From Alphaproteobacteria bacterium (GTDB lineage: Bacteria; Pseudomonadota; Alphaproteobacteria; Micropepsales; Micropepsaceae): a stretch of DNA of 17,519 nucleotides. The notes beneath the pieces were generated by a model, which was given only the letters and a program-made list of their open reading frames with translations, was not told the origin of the DNA and searched no databases. Positions 1 through 9,274 of the stretch are shown here, piece after piece. The translations under genes were made by a program, and so were the position numbers. Each line of letters opens with the position of its first letter. Position 1 is the stretch's first letter. The stretch is from NCBI GenBank assembly GCA_003131925.1, contig PKWC01000216.1, positions 455 through 17,973 of the forward strand. The letters are read 5' to 3'.

Positions 1-20
1 CACGTTGGGGGAGGAAAAGA
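1..20. repeat. Partial copy of intergenic palindromic repeat (window edge)
   Basis: The first bases read CACGTTGGGGGAGGAAAAG, the GGGGGAGG-ending half of the mosaic repeat seen whole at 3798-3931 and 6808-6948. A near-identical 19-base stretch (one difference) lies at 12950-12968. The rest of this copy would lie left of the window. It sits just downstream of the minus-strand PQQ alcohol dehydrogenase stop codon. Confidence 0.6.
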
Positions 21-40
21 AAGTGCGCGTCACCGCGATA

Positions 41-2191
41 TCAATGCGCGGGCTGCTTCCCCTTCTTCGCATCCCACAATGCGTGGGCCTGGGAGAGCAC
101 GTAGGCGCGGATGGCGGCGACGTCGTTTTTCGACAGCGCGTCCTTGAACGACGCCATCCCGCCATCGACCAGCGCGCCGCCGAGCACGATCGCGTCGTAG
201 CTGTCCCAGATCGCCGACCGGACGGTGCGCAGATCCGGGACGACGCCTTCCGACTGCGCAAAGAAGCCATGACACACCGAACAGTTGCGGTGAAACACGT
301 CGAAACCTCTCTGCACCGTCGCGGCATCCGCGGTCTCGGGCGGCGGTTCGACGGCGATGTTTCCTTCCTCCGCGGGAAGTGCCGCCACTCCCTGGCGGCC
401 GCCGAGCCTGAAGGCGAACAATCGTCCTTCGTTGGTCCCATATTTGCTGAGCGCGGCATGGGGATCCTTGAAGGCGGAGAGTCCCCCTGCGCCACCCCAG
501 CCCGCGAGCACCGCGATGTATTGCTCGCCATCGATGGCGTAGCTCATCGGCGGTGCGAGGATCCCGGTCGTCAGATCGATCGACCACAATTTCCCGCCGG
601 ACCTTGCATCGTAGGCGGAGAAATTACCGTCCGCGCCGCCGCCGAAGACGAGACCGCCCGCTGTCGCCAGAAGGCCGCCGTTCCAGCTGCCCGCCATCGG
701 CACGTGCCACACTTCCTTCTGCGTCACTGGATCCCATGCCTTGATGTAGCCAAGTGAGGGCGGCGGCGGCTTGCCGGTCTTGACCGCTCCGAGAATGGCG
801 CCGGTAATGGCAGCGAAGTCGTTGCCGGTGTTCCAGGCGCGCGGTTCGTAGACGAAAGGCTTTTGCGGCACGAAGAGCCCGGTTCCGTCCATCGCCGGGA
901 TGTAGACAAGTCCGGTCGCGGGATCGAAGGCCATGGGTTGCCAGTTGTGGCCGCCCGTTTCGGACGGCATCACGACCGCCGCCCCGTTACCGTAACGCGC
1001 AGCGGGATTTTCGATCGGGCGCCCGGTCGTCTGATCGATGCCCTTCGCCCAGGTCACCACCGCGTAACGCTTCGCCGAAATGAGCTTTCCGGTTTCACGA
1101 TCGAGCACGTAGAAGAAACCGTTCTTCGGTGCCTGGATGATGACCTTGCGCGTCACGCCGCCGATCGGAAGATCGGCGAGGATCATGTGCGAGGTGGAAT
1201 CGAAATCCCAGGTGTCGCCGGGCGTCGTCTGGTAGTACCAAACGAGCTGGCCCGTCTCCGGCCGCAGCGCAAGGATCGAGGAGAGATAGAGATTGTCGCC
1301 ACCTGCGGGCGAACGCATGTTGCGGTTCCAGGGCGCGCCGTTGCCCGTGCCGACATAGAGCAGATCGAGCGTGGGATCGAAGGCCATCGAATCCCAGGGC
1401 GCGCCGCCGCCGCCCATCTTCCACCACTCGAATTTGCCGCGCGACCAGGTTTTCAGCGCCGCTGCCATCGCGGCATTTTCGGGCGGACGCGCAGGATCTC
1501 CAGGCACGACATAAAAGCGCCAGCGCAGTTTTCCGCTCTGCGCGTCATAGGCGCCGACATAGCCGCGCGCGTCGTATTCCGCGCCGCCATTGCCGATGAT
1601 GACGAGACCCTTCACGATCCGCGGCGCGCCGGTGATGGTGTAGGCCTTGCTGCGGTCAATGGTGCTGATGTCCCAGGCCGGCTTGCCGGTGGCGGCATCG
1701 AGCTTCACCAGCCTGCCATCGAGCGTGCCCACATAGACTGCGCCCTTCCAGATCGCGACGCCGCGGTTGCCCACGTCGCAGCAGGCGTAGCGCGCCCAGA
1801 CGCCGGGCACATGAGGGTCGTAGCTCCACAGCTGCCGCCCCGTCTTCGCATCGAGCGCGAACACCTTGCTCCAGGCGGAGGAAATAAACATCACGCCGTT
1901 GGCCACGATCGGGGTCGCTTCGAGGGCGCGTACGGAATGGGTGCGAAACTCCCATGCGACGCCGAGATCCTTGACATTGCCGGTGTTGATCGCGGCGAGC
2001 GGCGAGAAGCGCTGCTCGCGATAGTCGCGCCCGTTCGACAGCCAGTCTTCCGGTTTCGGATTGGCGATGCTCGTTCCGTCGATTGTGGCGATGTTTTTGA
2101 ACGGATCGTTCGCCGCACCTTGAGCGACGTTCGACATGTAAACCGCGCCGAGAAGCACTGTGCCGATCCGCAGAAGTCGAATGCGTTTCAT
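41..2191 (-). CDS. PQQ-dependent quinohemoprotein alcohol dehydrogenase (type II, C-terminal cytochrome c)
   Basis: A 716-residue periplasmic enzyme expected to oxidise alcohols (possibly aldehydes) with PQQ and to pass electrons through its own heme c to a soluble acceptor. Residues 1-26 form a Sec signal peptide (KRIRLLR, hydrophobic core, AQGA). Residues about 35-600 are the eight-bladed PQQ propeller. Visible motifs are E91 in LEATP, the vicinal disulfide pair C137-C138 followed by GNRG, the metal-ligand Asn N284 in GTGNGAPWN, and catalytic-type D329 in GDTWDFDSTSHM. Residues about 620-710 are a cytochrome c domain with heme motif C637-S-V-C640-H641 and probable axial M679 (GGMASF). Length and order fit the quinohemoprotein family. 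The ATG at 2191 follows AGGAA. The residue two after D329 is Asp, the lanthanide-type position (see findings). Substrate unknown. No PQQ-synthesis or cytochrome gene is adjacent. Confidence 0.93.
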   Translation of the reverse strand: MKRIRLLRIGTVLLGAVYMSNVAQGAANDPFKNIATIDGTSIANPKPEDWLSNGRDYREQRFSPLAAINTGNVKDLGVAWEFRTHSVRALEATPIVANGVMFISSAWSKVFALDAKTGRQLWSYDPHVPGVWARYACCDVGNRGVAIWKGAVYVGTLDGRLVKLDAATGKPAWDISTIDRSKAYTITGAPRIVKGLVIIGNGGAEYDARGYVGAYDAQSGKLRWRFYVVPGDPARPPENAAMAAALKTWSRGKFEWWKMGGGGAPWDSMAFDPTLDLLYVGTGNGAPWNRNMRSPAGGDNLYLSSILALRPETGQLVWYYQTTPGDTWDFDSTSHMILADLPIGGVTRKVIIQAPKNGFFYVLDRETGKLISAKRYAVVTWAKGIDQTTGRPIENPAARYGNGAAVVMPSETGGHNWQPMAFDPATGLVYIPAMDGTGLFVPQKPFVYEPRAWNTGNDFAAITGAILGAVKTGKPPPPSLGYIKAWDPVTQKEVWHVPMAGSWNGGLLATAGGLVFGGGADGNFSAYDARSGGKLWSIDLTTGILAPPMSYAIDGEQYIAVLAGWGGAGGLSAFKDPHAALSKYGTNEGRLFAFRLGGRQGVAALPAEEGNIAVEPPPETADAATVQRGFDVFHRNCSVCHGFFAQSEGVVPDLRTVRSAIWDSYDAIVLGGALVDGGMASFKDALSKNDVAAIRAYVLSQAHALWDAKKGKQPAH

Positions 2192-2280
2192 GTTTCCTGC
2201 CCCGCCGAATCCTGCGCGATCAGGTTAGGGCGGTTTTGTCCGCGCCTACAACATGCGGGTCGAAATCCGATCGGCAGCGG

Positions 2281-2430
2281 CCCCCCTCCGGCGCTTCCCC
2301 CGGATTAAATCCGGGGCACCTCCCCCCCACTTCGTGCGAGGGAGGAAGGTGAGCGCTTGTGCCTCGCAAGTCCCTTTCCTCACCCGCGCTTGCGCGGGGG
2401 AGGTGCCGAGCGTAGCGAGGCGGAGGGGGC
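2281..2430. repeat. Mosaic palindromic repeat, copy A
   Basis: About 150 bp opening with CCCCCCTCCG and closing with CGGAGGGGGC, the ends shared by copies B (3798-3931) and C (6808-6948). It contains a perfect hairpin (CCCCGGAT, loop TAA, ATCCGGGG, 2298-2316) and inner CACCTCCCCC and GGGGGAGGTG blocks. It occupies the divergent gap between the PQQ alcohol dehydrogenase and fsr, so any promoters must lie beside or within it. I see nothing else in 2192-2280. Confidence 0.75.
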
Positions 2431-2514
2431 AGGGCGGTCCAGCGCGAACGGCCTTCGATCTTGGCTGTTATGCGTCGGGCTCATGCGGCAGATGTGGCGT
2501 GGGGAGGCCCGGCC

Positions 2515-3795
2515 ATGTATGCCGGTCGCTCACATGCGCGGCGTGACGACGAGATGAACCGGCCCGCTTTCCTCTCCGTCCGGCACGGAGCGGAAGAGAC
2601 GACGTTCGTCATTCTCTTTGCGGTCAGCTTCGCGCATCTGCTCAACGACATGATGCAGGCGCTGCTGCCGGCGATCTATCCGACGCTCAAGACCGATTAC
2701 CATCTCGATTTCTCGGAAATCGGCTTCGTGACTCTGGCGTTCCAGCTCACGGCCTCACTCCTGCAGCCGCTTGTGGGACTCGTCGCGGACAGGCGGCCGA
2801 TGCCCTATTCGCTCGCCACCGGCATGGTGTTCACGCTCGTCGGGCTGTTGCTGCTCTCTGTCGCGCACTCCTACACGATGATTCTCGTTTCGGCATCCTG
2901 TGTGGGCCTCGGCTCATCGGTATTCCATCCGGAATCCTCGCGCGTGGCGCGCATGGCGTCAGGCGGGCGATATGGTCTGGCGCAATCGATCTTCCAGCTC
3001 GGCGGCAATATCGGCTCGGCGCTCGGCCCCTTCACCGCCGCCTTCATCGTGCTCGCCTGGGGGCAGAAAAGCATCGCGTGGTATTCGCTGGCCGCGCTCA
3101 CCGCCATCATCATCCTCTGGAACGTGGGCGTCTGGTACAAGACCCACGGCGTTACACGGCTCAAAGCCGCGCGGCATGCGGCGCAGCACGCCACGCTGTC
3201 ACCGGGCCAGGTGCGAAAGTCGATCGCGATCCTGCTCGTGCTGATCTTTTCGAAATACATCTACCTGACCAGCATCAACAGCTATTACACCTTCTATCTG
3301 ATACAGAATTTCCACGTCTCGGTGAAGAGCGCGCAGCTGCATCTCTTCGTCTTCCTCGCCGCGATTGCGGCCGGCACGTTTCTGGGCGGCCCGATGGGAG
3401 ACCGCATCGGTCGCAAATACGTCATCTGGTTCTCGATCCTCGGCGCGTTGCCGTTCACGCTCGCGCTCCCCTTCGCTGATTTGTTCTGGACGACCGCGCT
3501 CAGCATCGCCATTGGGATCATCCTCGCTTCGGCGTTCTCCGCCATCGTTGTCTACGGCCAGGAACTGGTGCCCGGCCGCGTCGGCATGGTTGCGGGCATG
3601 TTCTTCGGATTCGCCTTCGGCATGGCGGCGATCGGCGCGGCGGTGTTGGGCGAGATCGCCGATCTCACCAGCATCACCTTCATCTACCGCCTCTGCGCCT
3701 TCCTGCCCCTGCTCGGCCTCTTCGCGATGTTCCTGCCGAACGTCGAGACAATCGTGCAGCAGAAATTGCCGCGGGATGAGATCGTGGCGGAGTGA
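2515..3795 (+). CDS. fsr: Fosmidomycin-resistance-type MFS exporter
   Basis: An inner-membrane major facilitator superfamily drug:proton antiporter of about 426 residues with roughly 12 membrane segments. It matches the Escherichia coli Fsr family closely in recalled stretches: FAHLLNDMMQ in the first helix, LTLAFQLT-type text and SLLQP in the second, the family signature VFHPESSRVARMASGGR at about 2920-2970 followed by GLAQSIFQLGGN, IFSKYIYLTSINSYYTFYL at the start of the second half, and the loop motif GGPMGDRIGRKYVIW. Known members export fosmidomycin and similar compounds; the natural substrate is unclear. I chose the ATG at 2515 because GGGGAGG (2501-2507) lies 7 bases upstream. The ATG at 2554 is an alternative with a poorer ribosome site, and a TTG at 2461 is unlikely. 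The stop is 2 bases before repeat copy B and converges on grxD. Confidence 0.92.
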   Translation: MYAGRSHARRDDEMNRPAFLSVRHGAEETTFVILFAVSFAHLLNDMMQALLPAIYPTLKTDYHLDFSEIGFVTLAFQLTASLLQPLVGLVADRRPMPYSLATGMVFTLVGLLLLSVAHSYTMILVSASCVGLGSSVFHPESSRVARMASGGRYGLAQSIFQLGGNIGSALGPFTAAFIVLAWGQKSIAWYSLAALTAIIILWNVGVWYKTHGVTRLKAARHAAQHATLSPGQVRKSIAILLVLIFSKYIYLTSINSYYTFYLIQNFHVSVKSAQLHLFVFLAAIAAGTFLGGPMGDRIGRKYVIWFSILGALPFTLALPFADLFWTTALSIAIGIILASAFSAIVVYGQELVPGRVGMVAGMFFGFAFGMAAIGAAVLGEIADLTSITFIYRLCAFLPLLGLFAMFLPNVETIVQQKLPRDEIVAE

Positions 3796-3797
3796 AA

Positions 3798-3931
3798 GCC
3801 CCCTCCGGCGCTTCGCGCCACCTCGCCCACGCGCAAGCGCGCGGGGGAGGAAAAGCGGGTGAAGTGCGAGACGTATTTTCCTCCCTCAACGCGAAGCGTT
3901 GGGGGAGGTGCCCCGAAGGGGCGGAGGGGGC
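3798..3931. repeat. Mosaic palindromic repeat, copy B
   Basis: 134 bp bounded by GCCCCCTCCG and CGGAGGGGGC. It holds inner arms ACGCGCAAGCGCGCGGGGGAGG-like (written in pieces: ACGCGCAAGCGCGCGG then GGGAGG) and CCTCCCTC/AACGCGAAGCGTT. It fills the space between the convergent fsr and grxD stop codons, where it could fold on either transcript, but no T-run follows the hairpins, so intrinsic termination is not supported. Confidence 0.8.
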
Positions 3932-3954
3932 AGCCGCGCGGTGCGGAGAGCTTC

Positions 3955-4290
3955 TTACGCGTTCTCGAGCGCGACGCCGTGTTGTTTGAGGAGGGCTTCG
4001 AGCTCGTTCGATTCGTGCATCTCGCGGATGATGTCGCAGCCGCCGACGAACTCGCCCTTCACGTAGAGCTGCGGCACGGTTGGCCAGTTGGAGAATTCCT
4101 TGACCCCCTGGCGGAGTTCGGGATCCTTGAGCACGTCGAAGGTTTTGAACTTAACGCCCAGATCGGTGAGGATCTGCACGACCGCGGCGGAGAACCCGCA
4201 TTGCGGAAACACCGGCGTGCCCTTCATGAACAGCACGACGTCGTTCGACTTGACATCGTCGGCGATGCGTTCCGCGACGGATACGGACAT
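3955..4290 (-). CDS. grxD: Monothiol glutaredoxin, Grx4/GrxD type
   Basis: A cytosolic 111-residue CGFS glutaredoxin that binds a [2Fe-2S] cluster with glutathione and delivers or stores it, commonly together with BolA. Visible features are K23 in FMKGTP, the active-site motif C31-G-F-S34, the WPTVP cis-proline loop at 69-73, and GGCDI at 83-87 for glutathione binding. A longer reading from TTG at 4305 would add five residues (MKEVS), but that TTG overlaps the ribosome site AGAGG, which properly serves the ATG at 4290. The gene is last in the pur-bolA-grxD cluster, 65 bases after bolA. Pairing with bolA next door supports a Grx4-BolA complex. Confidence 0.96.
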   Translation of the reverse strand: MSVSVAERIADDVKSNDVVLFMKGTPVFPQCGFSAAVVQILTDLGVKFKTFDVLKDPELRQGVKEFSNWPTVPQLYVKGEFVGGCDIIREMHESNELEALLKQHGVALENA

Positions 4291-4355
4291 GGAAACCTCT
4301 TTCAACAGGCGTTGGTGGACTTAGGGTCGGGCGCGGCGAGCGTCAAGGGCGCCGC

Positions 4356-4589
4356 TCAATCCTTGACGGCGGTTTGCAGCGACAGGGCGTGCAGCACGCC
4401 GCCCATCCGGCCCTTCAGCGCGTCGTACACCATTTGATGCTGCTGCACGCGCGTCTTTCCCTTGAAGGCGCTGGTGGTGACCATGGCCGCATAATGATCG
4501 TTGTCACCGGCGAGATCGGTGATCGTCACCGCCGCATCCGGAAAAGCCTCCCGGATCAGTTTCTCGATCTCGCTCGCGGACATTGCCAT
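4356..4589 (-). CDS. bolA: BolA-family protein
   Basis: A 77-residue cytosolic protein with the small BolA/IbaG alpha-beta fold. Recognisable family text includes IEKLIREAFPDA at the N-terminus, DHYAAMV in the second strand, F42-KGK-x-RV-x-QHQMVYDAL in the helix, and the conserved C-terminal H67 in VLHALSLQT, the residue that helps bind the shared [2Fe-2S] cluster with a monothiol glutaredoxin. The ATG at 4589 gives MAMSAS; the second ATG at 4583 is also possible, and GGGA upstream fits the first. It starts only 11 bases after purL ends, so translation is probably coupled to purL. The downstream neighbour is grxD, its functional partner. Confidence 0.95.
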   Translation of the reverse strand: MAMSASEIEKLIREAFPDAAVTITDLAGDNDHYAAMVTTSAFKGKTRVQQHQMVYDALKGRMGGVLHALSLQTAVKD

Positions 4590-4600
4590 CGGGAATCCCG

Positions 4601-6805
<2,205 letters not shown>

Positions 6806-6807
6806 GA

Positions 6808-6948
6808 GCCCCCTCCGCCCCTTCGGGGCACCTCCCCCACGTGCAAGCGCGCAGGGGAGGAAATAGGAGAGTTCGTGTCTTGCAATTCACTTTCCTCCCC
6901 CGCGCGCTTGCGCGTGGGGGAGGTGCCCGCGAAGCGGGCGGAGGGGGC
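6808..6948. repeat. Mosaic palindromic repeat, copy C
   Basis: 141 bp with ends GCCCCCTCCG and CGGAGGGGGC. Two inner 30-base blocks, 6831-6860 and 6894-6923, are inverted copies of each other with 28 of 30 matching, so the whole can fold into one long hairpin. It separates purQ from purL within one transcription unit, beginning 2 bases from the purL start codon. Confidence 0.85.
6809..6816 (-). promoter_or_regulatory. Ribosome binding site of purL, inside the end of a repeat
   Basis: On the minus strand the sequence runs CGGAGGGGGCTC and then the TTG start of purL. GGAGG is 6 bases from the start codon, an ideal spacing. The same CGGAGGGGGC bases are the terminal block of the mosaic repeat in every full copy, so the site belongs to the repeat rather than to the gene's own leader. 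Confidence 0.7.
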
Positions 6949-6974
6949 AAGCGGCTGAAAACGAATGGCGACTC

Positions 6975-7643
6975 TCACGACAGCGCTTCGACGAGGCTTT
7001 CGAACAAGGGGCGGCCGTCAGTGCCGCCGAGAGCCGCATCGCAGACGCGTTCGGGATGCGGCATGAGGCCGAGCACATTGCGCTTGCGGCTGAGAATGCC
7101 CGCGATATTGCGCGCCGATCCGTTCGGATTGTCGCCTGGCGCGTAGCGGAACACCACGCGACCTTCGCCTTCGAGGCGGTCGAGCGTCGCTTCGTCCGCG
7201 GTGTAGTTGCCGTCGCCATGCGCGACGGGAAAGCTCACGCGCTGGCCCTTCTCGTATTTGCGCGTGAAGGCGGACTGGGTTTCTTCCACGTCGAGCGAAA
7301 CGGGGCGGCAGACGAATTTCAACTCGGCGTTGCGCATCAGAACGCCCGGCAGCATTCCGGCTTCGGTCAGCACCTGGAAGCCGTTGCAGATGCCGAGCAC
7401 GGAGAGGCCCTTCTCGGCTTTCGTCTTCACGTCGCGCATGATCGGCGATTGCGCGGCCATCGCTCCGCAGCGCAGATAATCTCCGTACGCAAATCCGCCC
7501 GGCAGCACGACGAGATCCACATCGGGCAGCTCGGAGTCGTGGTGCCACACCATCGCAGGCTTTTTGCCGGTGAGCTGTTCAAGTGCCACCGCCGCGTCGC
7601 GATCGCAATTCGAAGCCGGGAAAACGACGACCGCGGATTTCAT
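6975..7643 (-). CDS. purQ: Phosphoribosylformylglycinamidine synthase subunit PurQ (glutaminase)
   Basis: A 222-residue class I glutamine amidotransferase that releases ammonia from glutamine for PurL. The sequence shows the family opening (SAVVVFPASNCDRD), LPGGFAYGDYLRCGA at 47-61, the nucleophile elbow LGICNGFQ with C86, and the catalytic His/Glu pair H196 and E198 in LMPHPER. Length is normal for the small PurQ type. The ATG at 7643 has GGAG 8 bases upstream; a longer reading from 7661 adds six residues with no family support. It follows purS after a 149-bp repeat element and precedes purL after repeat copy C, although these genes are usually closely packed. Confidence 0.97.
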   Translation of the reverse strand: MKSAVVVFPASNCDRDAAVALEQLTGKKPAMVWHHDSELPDVDLVVLPGGFAYGDYLRCGAMAAQSPIMRDVKTKAEKGLSVLGICNGFQVLTEAGMLPGVLMRNAELKFVCRPVSLDVEETQSAFTRKYEKGQRVSFPVAHGDGNYTADEATLDRLEGEGRVVFRYAPGDNPNGSARNIAGILSRKRNVLGLMPHPERVCDAALGGTDGRPLFESLVEALS

Positions 7644-7685
7644 GCGGCTTCTCCACGCCACACGCGAAGGTTGCCCTTATCCTTT

Positions 7686-7834
7686 ACCTCCCCCTTGTGG
7701 GGAGGTCGGCGAGCCTGCAGAGCGACGTGCAGCAAACAAGGTGTGCGAGCCGGGTGGGGGTCTGTGCGCCGGCGCCGTTCCCCCCACCCGAAAAACGCGA
7801 AGGGCGTTTTTCGACCTCCCCACAAGGGGGAGGT
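7686..7834. repeat. 149-bp element with perfect 23-bp terminal inverted repeats
   Basis: The ends at 7686-7708 and 7812-7834 are exact inverted copies over 23 bases; each contains CCTCCCC...GGGGAGG and is itself palindromic. Inside are the pairs GGGTGGGG/CCCCACCC (7753-7760 and 7782-7789) and CGAAAAACGC/GCGTTTTTCG (7789-7798 and 7804-7813). There is no coding capacity for a transposase, so it is a MITE- or REP-like unit. It separates purS from purQ. One end-like copy recurs at 12872-12894. Confidence 0.85.
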
Positions 7835-7878
7835 CAAGAGCAGGGCTTGCGCGAGTAAGGAGTCCTTGGGCTAACACG

Positions 7879-8121
7879 TCACCCATCGAGTTCGATCTCG
7901 TATTTCTCGATCACTGTGTTGGCGAGGAGTTTTTCGCACATCTCTTTCACGATCGCGCGCGCCTTCGCTTCGTCACGCTCCGCGAGTTCGATGTCGATGA
8001 CCTTGCCCTGGCGCACTTCGCCGACAGCGCGGAAGCCGAGGCCGTGCAACGCGTGGCCGATCGCTTTGCCCTGGGGATCGAGCACGCCGTTCTTCAGCGT
8101 GACGAAAACGCGCGCCTTCAT
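7879..8121 (-). CDS. purS: Phosphoribosylformylglycinamidine synthase subunit PurS
   Basis: The 80-residue structural subunit that bridges PurL and PurQ and helps pass ammonia between them. Family text is plain: KARVFVTLKNGVLDPQGKAI at the N-terminus (VLDPQG at 13-18), then LGF-x-AVGEVRQGKVIDIEL and a C-terminal helix ending LLANTVIEKYEIELDG. I start it at the ATG at 8121, where homologues begin; an upstream reading to 8163 adds 14 unrelated residues. The ribosome site before it is weak. It follows purC across a 121-base gap holding two small hairpins and precedes the 149-bp repeat. Confidence 0.95.
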   Translation of the reverse strand: MKARVFVTLKNGVLDPQGKAIGHALHGLGFRAVGEVRQGKVIDIELAERDEAKARAIVKEMCEKLLANTVIEKYEIELDG

Positions 8122-8207
8122 GTGGCGAACATAGTGCGATTCTCGAAGGCGAAGCCTGCACAAATCGAATGTCGGACCTGCGGCTTATTTGCTGGGTCCC
8201 TTACCGG

Positions 8208-8245
8208 ATCCCCGCTTTCGCGGGGATGATTTGCTGCGCAAATCA
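8208..8245. repeat. Two adjacent perfect hairpins at the end of purC
   Basis: Hairpin 1: ATCCCCGC, loop TTTC, GCGGGGAT (8208-8227). Hairpin 2: TGATTTGC, loop TGC, GCAAATCA (8227-8245). They share one base, and the second includes the purC stop codon. No T-run follows on the minus strand, so they look more like RNA-stability or repeat structures than a terminator. Confidence 0.7.
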
Positions 8246-9007
8246 CTTAACGAGAACCGGCCCCTTCTGCTCGCTCTGCACGGATTCCGGCATGATGCCG
8301 AGGCGGCGGGCGACTTCGGAATAGGCTTCGACCACGCCGCCCAGATCGCGGCGGAAGCGGTCCTTGTCCAGCTTCTCGTTGGTCGACACGTCCCACAGCC
8401 GGCAGGAATCCGGGCTGATCTCGTCGGCCAGGACAATCCGCATATAATCGTTCTCCCACAGCCGCCCGAACTCGACCTTGAAATCGACGAGCTTGATATT
8501 GGCGCCGAGGAAGAGGCCCGACAGGAAATCGTTGATGCGGATGGTGAGATTGACGATGTCGTCGAGGTCCTGCGGGTTGGCCCAGCCGAAGGCGGTGATG
8601 TGCTCCTCCGACACCCACGGGTCGTGGAGCTCGTCTTTCTTGTAGTAATATTCGATGATCGAGCGCGGCAGCACCGTGCCCTCCTCGATCCCGAGCCGCT
8701 TGGCGAGCGACCCCGCCGCGATATTGCGCACCACCACTTCGAGCGGGATGATCTCCACTTCCTTGACCAGCTGTTCGCGCATGTTGAGCCGGCGCACGAA
8801 ATGGGTCGGCACGCCGATGGCGGTCAGCTGCGACATCAGATATTCGGAAATGCGGTTGTTGAGCACGCCCTTGCCTTCGATGGTGGCGCGCTTGGTGGCG
8901 TCGAAGGCGGTGGTGTCGTCCTTGAAGTATTGAACCAGCGTTCCGGGCTCGGGCCCCTCATAGAGGATCTTGGCTTTGCCTTCGTAGATCATGCGGCGGC
9001 GTTTCAT
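8243..9007 (-). CDS. purC: Phosphoribosylaminoimidazole-succinocarboxamide synthase (SAICAR synthetase)
   Basis: A 254-residue cytosolic enzyme joining CAIR and aspartate with ATP to make SAICAR, in the same pathway as its neighbours purS, purQ and purL. Landmarks are YEGKAKILYEG at 8-18 for nucleotide binding, the signature EVVVRNIAAGSL at 90-101, GTVLPRSIIEYYYK, DIVNLTIRIN, LVDFKVEFG at 173-181, and ADEISPDSCRLWD at 194-206. Length is standard. The ATG at 9007 has AAGGA about 8 bases upstream. It is the first gene of the minus-strand cluster, so the promoter should lie in 9008-9274, shared with the divergent zeta-subunit gene. That space is partly taken by a palindromic repeat. Confidence 0.97.
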   Translation of the reverse strand: MKRRRMIYEGKAKILYEGPEPGTLVQYFKDDTTAFDATKRATIEGKGVLNNRISEYLMSQLTAIGVPTHFVRRLNMREQLVKEVEIIPLEVVVRNIAAGSLAKRLGIEEGTVLPRSIIEYYYKKDELHDPWVSEEHITAFGWANPQDLDDIVNLTIRINDFLSGLFLGANIKLVDFKVEFGRLWENDYMRIVLADEISPDSCRLWDVSTNEKLDKDRFRRDLGGVVEAYSEVARRLGIMPESVQSEQKGPVLVK

Positions 9008-9035
9008 GGGAACCGTCCTTGGCCCGGGGGCCGCT

Positions 9036-9104
9036 CATGGTTCGACAGGCTCACCATGAGGTCTCATCCTGATTGAGGGCCTCATCCTGAGCTTGTCGAA
9101 GGAG
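9036..9104. repeat. Imperfect inverted repeat of the GAGCTTGTCGAAGGA type
   Basis: TTCGACAGGCTCACCATGAG(G) at 9041-9061 pairs with (C)CTCATCCTGAGCTTGTCGAA at 9080-9100, 18 of 21 positions matching. The text TGGTTCGACA...CTCATCCTGAGCTTGTCGAAGGA is a dispersed intergenic repeat that I recognise from many alphaproteobacterial genomes. CTCATCCTGA occurs twice (9063 and 9081). It lies between purC and the DUF1476 gene. The rest of the gap, 9105-9274, shows no clear promoter. Confidence 0.75.
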
Positions 9105-9274
9105 GGGACTGTCACGTCCCCGTCAACCGTGCAACCTAGCGGAAGGGCCGGACCTGCGGCAACTTCGCTGGACGGACGTGGGCGGGCGGTCGCGCGGGGC
9201 TTTGGCCTCGGCTAATATCGCGGCCCGGGCCGGCGAAAAATTGTGTTCTCTCCGCTTTTTCAAGAGGTTAGTTG

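Noticed and set aside
863..2308. 481-codon plus-strand frame opposite the quinohemoprotein dehydrogenase
   Set aside because: It is antisense to a gene with signal peptide, PQQ and heme motifs, and has no recognisable domain.
2461..2514. N-terminal extension of the Fsr exporter from TTG 2461
   Set aside because: The added residues resemble no Fsr protein, and a strong ribosome site points to the ATG at 2515.
2281..3931. Repeats as a CRISPR array or intrinsic terminators
   Set aside because: The units are palindromic, of variable length, not regularly spaced, and without unique spacers. The hairpins are not followed by T-runs.
9190..9218. Promoter for the zeta-subunit gene with TAATAT at 9213-9218
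   Set aside because: No acceptable -35 hexamer exists at 16-18 bases upstream. The single hexamer in GC-rich DNA is not enough.
9008..9274. Purine-sensing riboswitch ahead of purC
   Set aside because: I see no purine-aptamer loop sequences or stem pattern; the foldable part is the dispersed repeat at 9036-9104.
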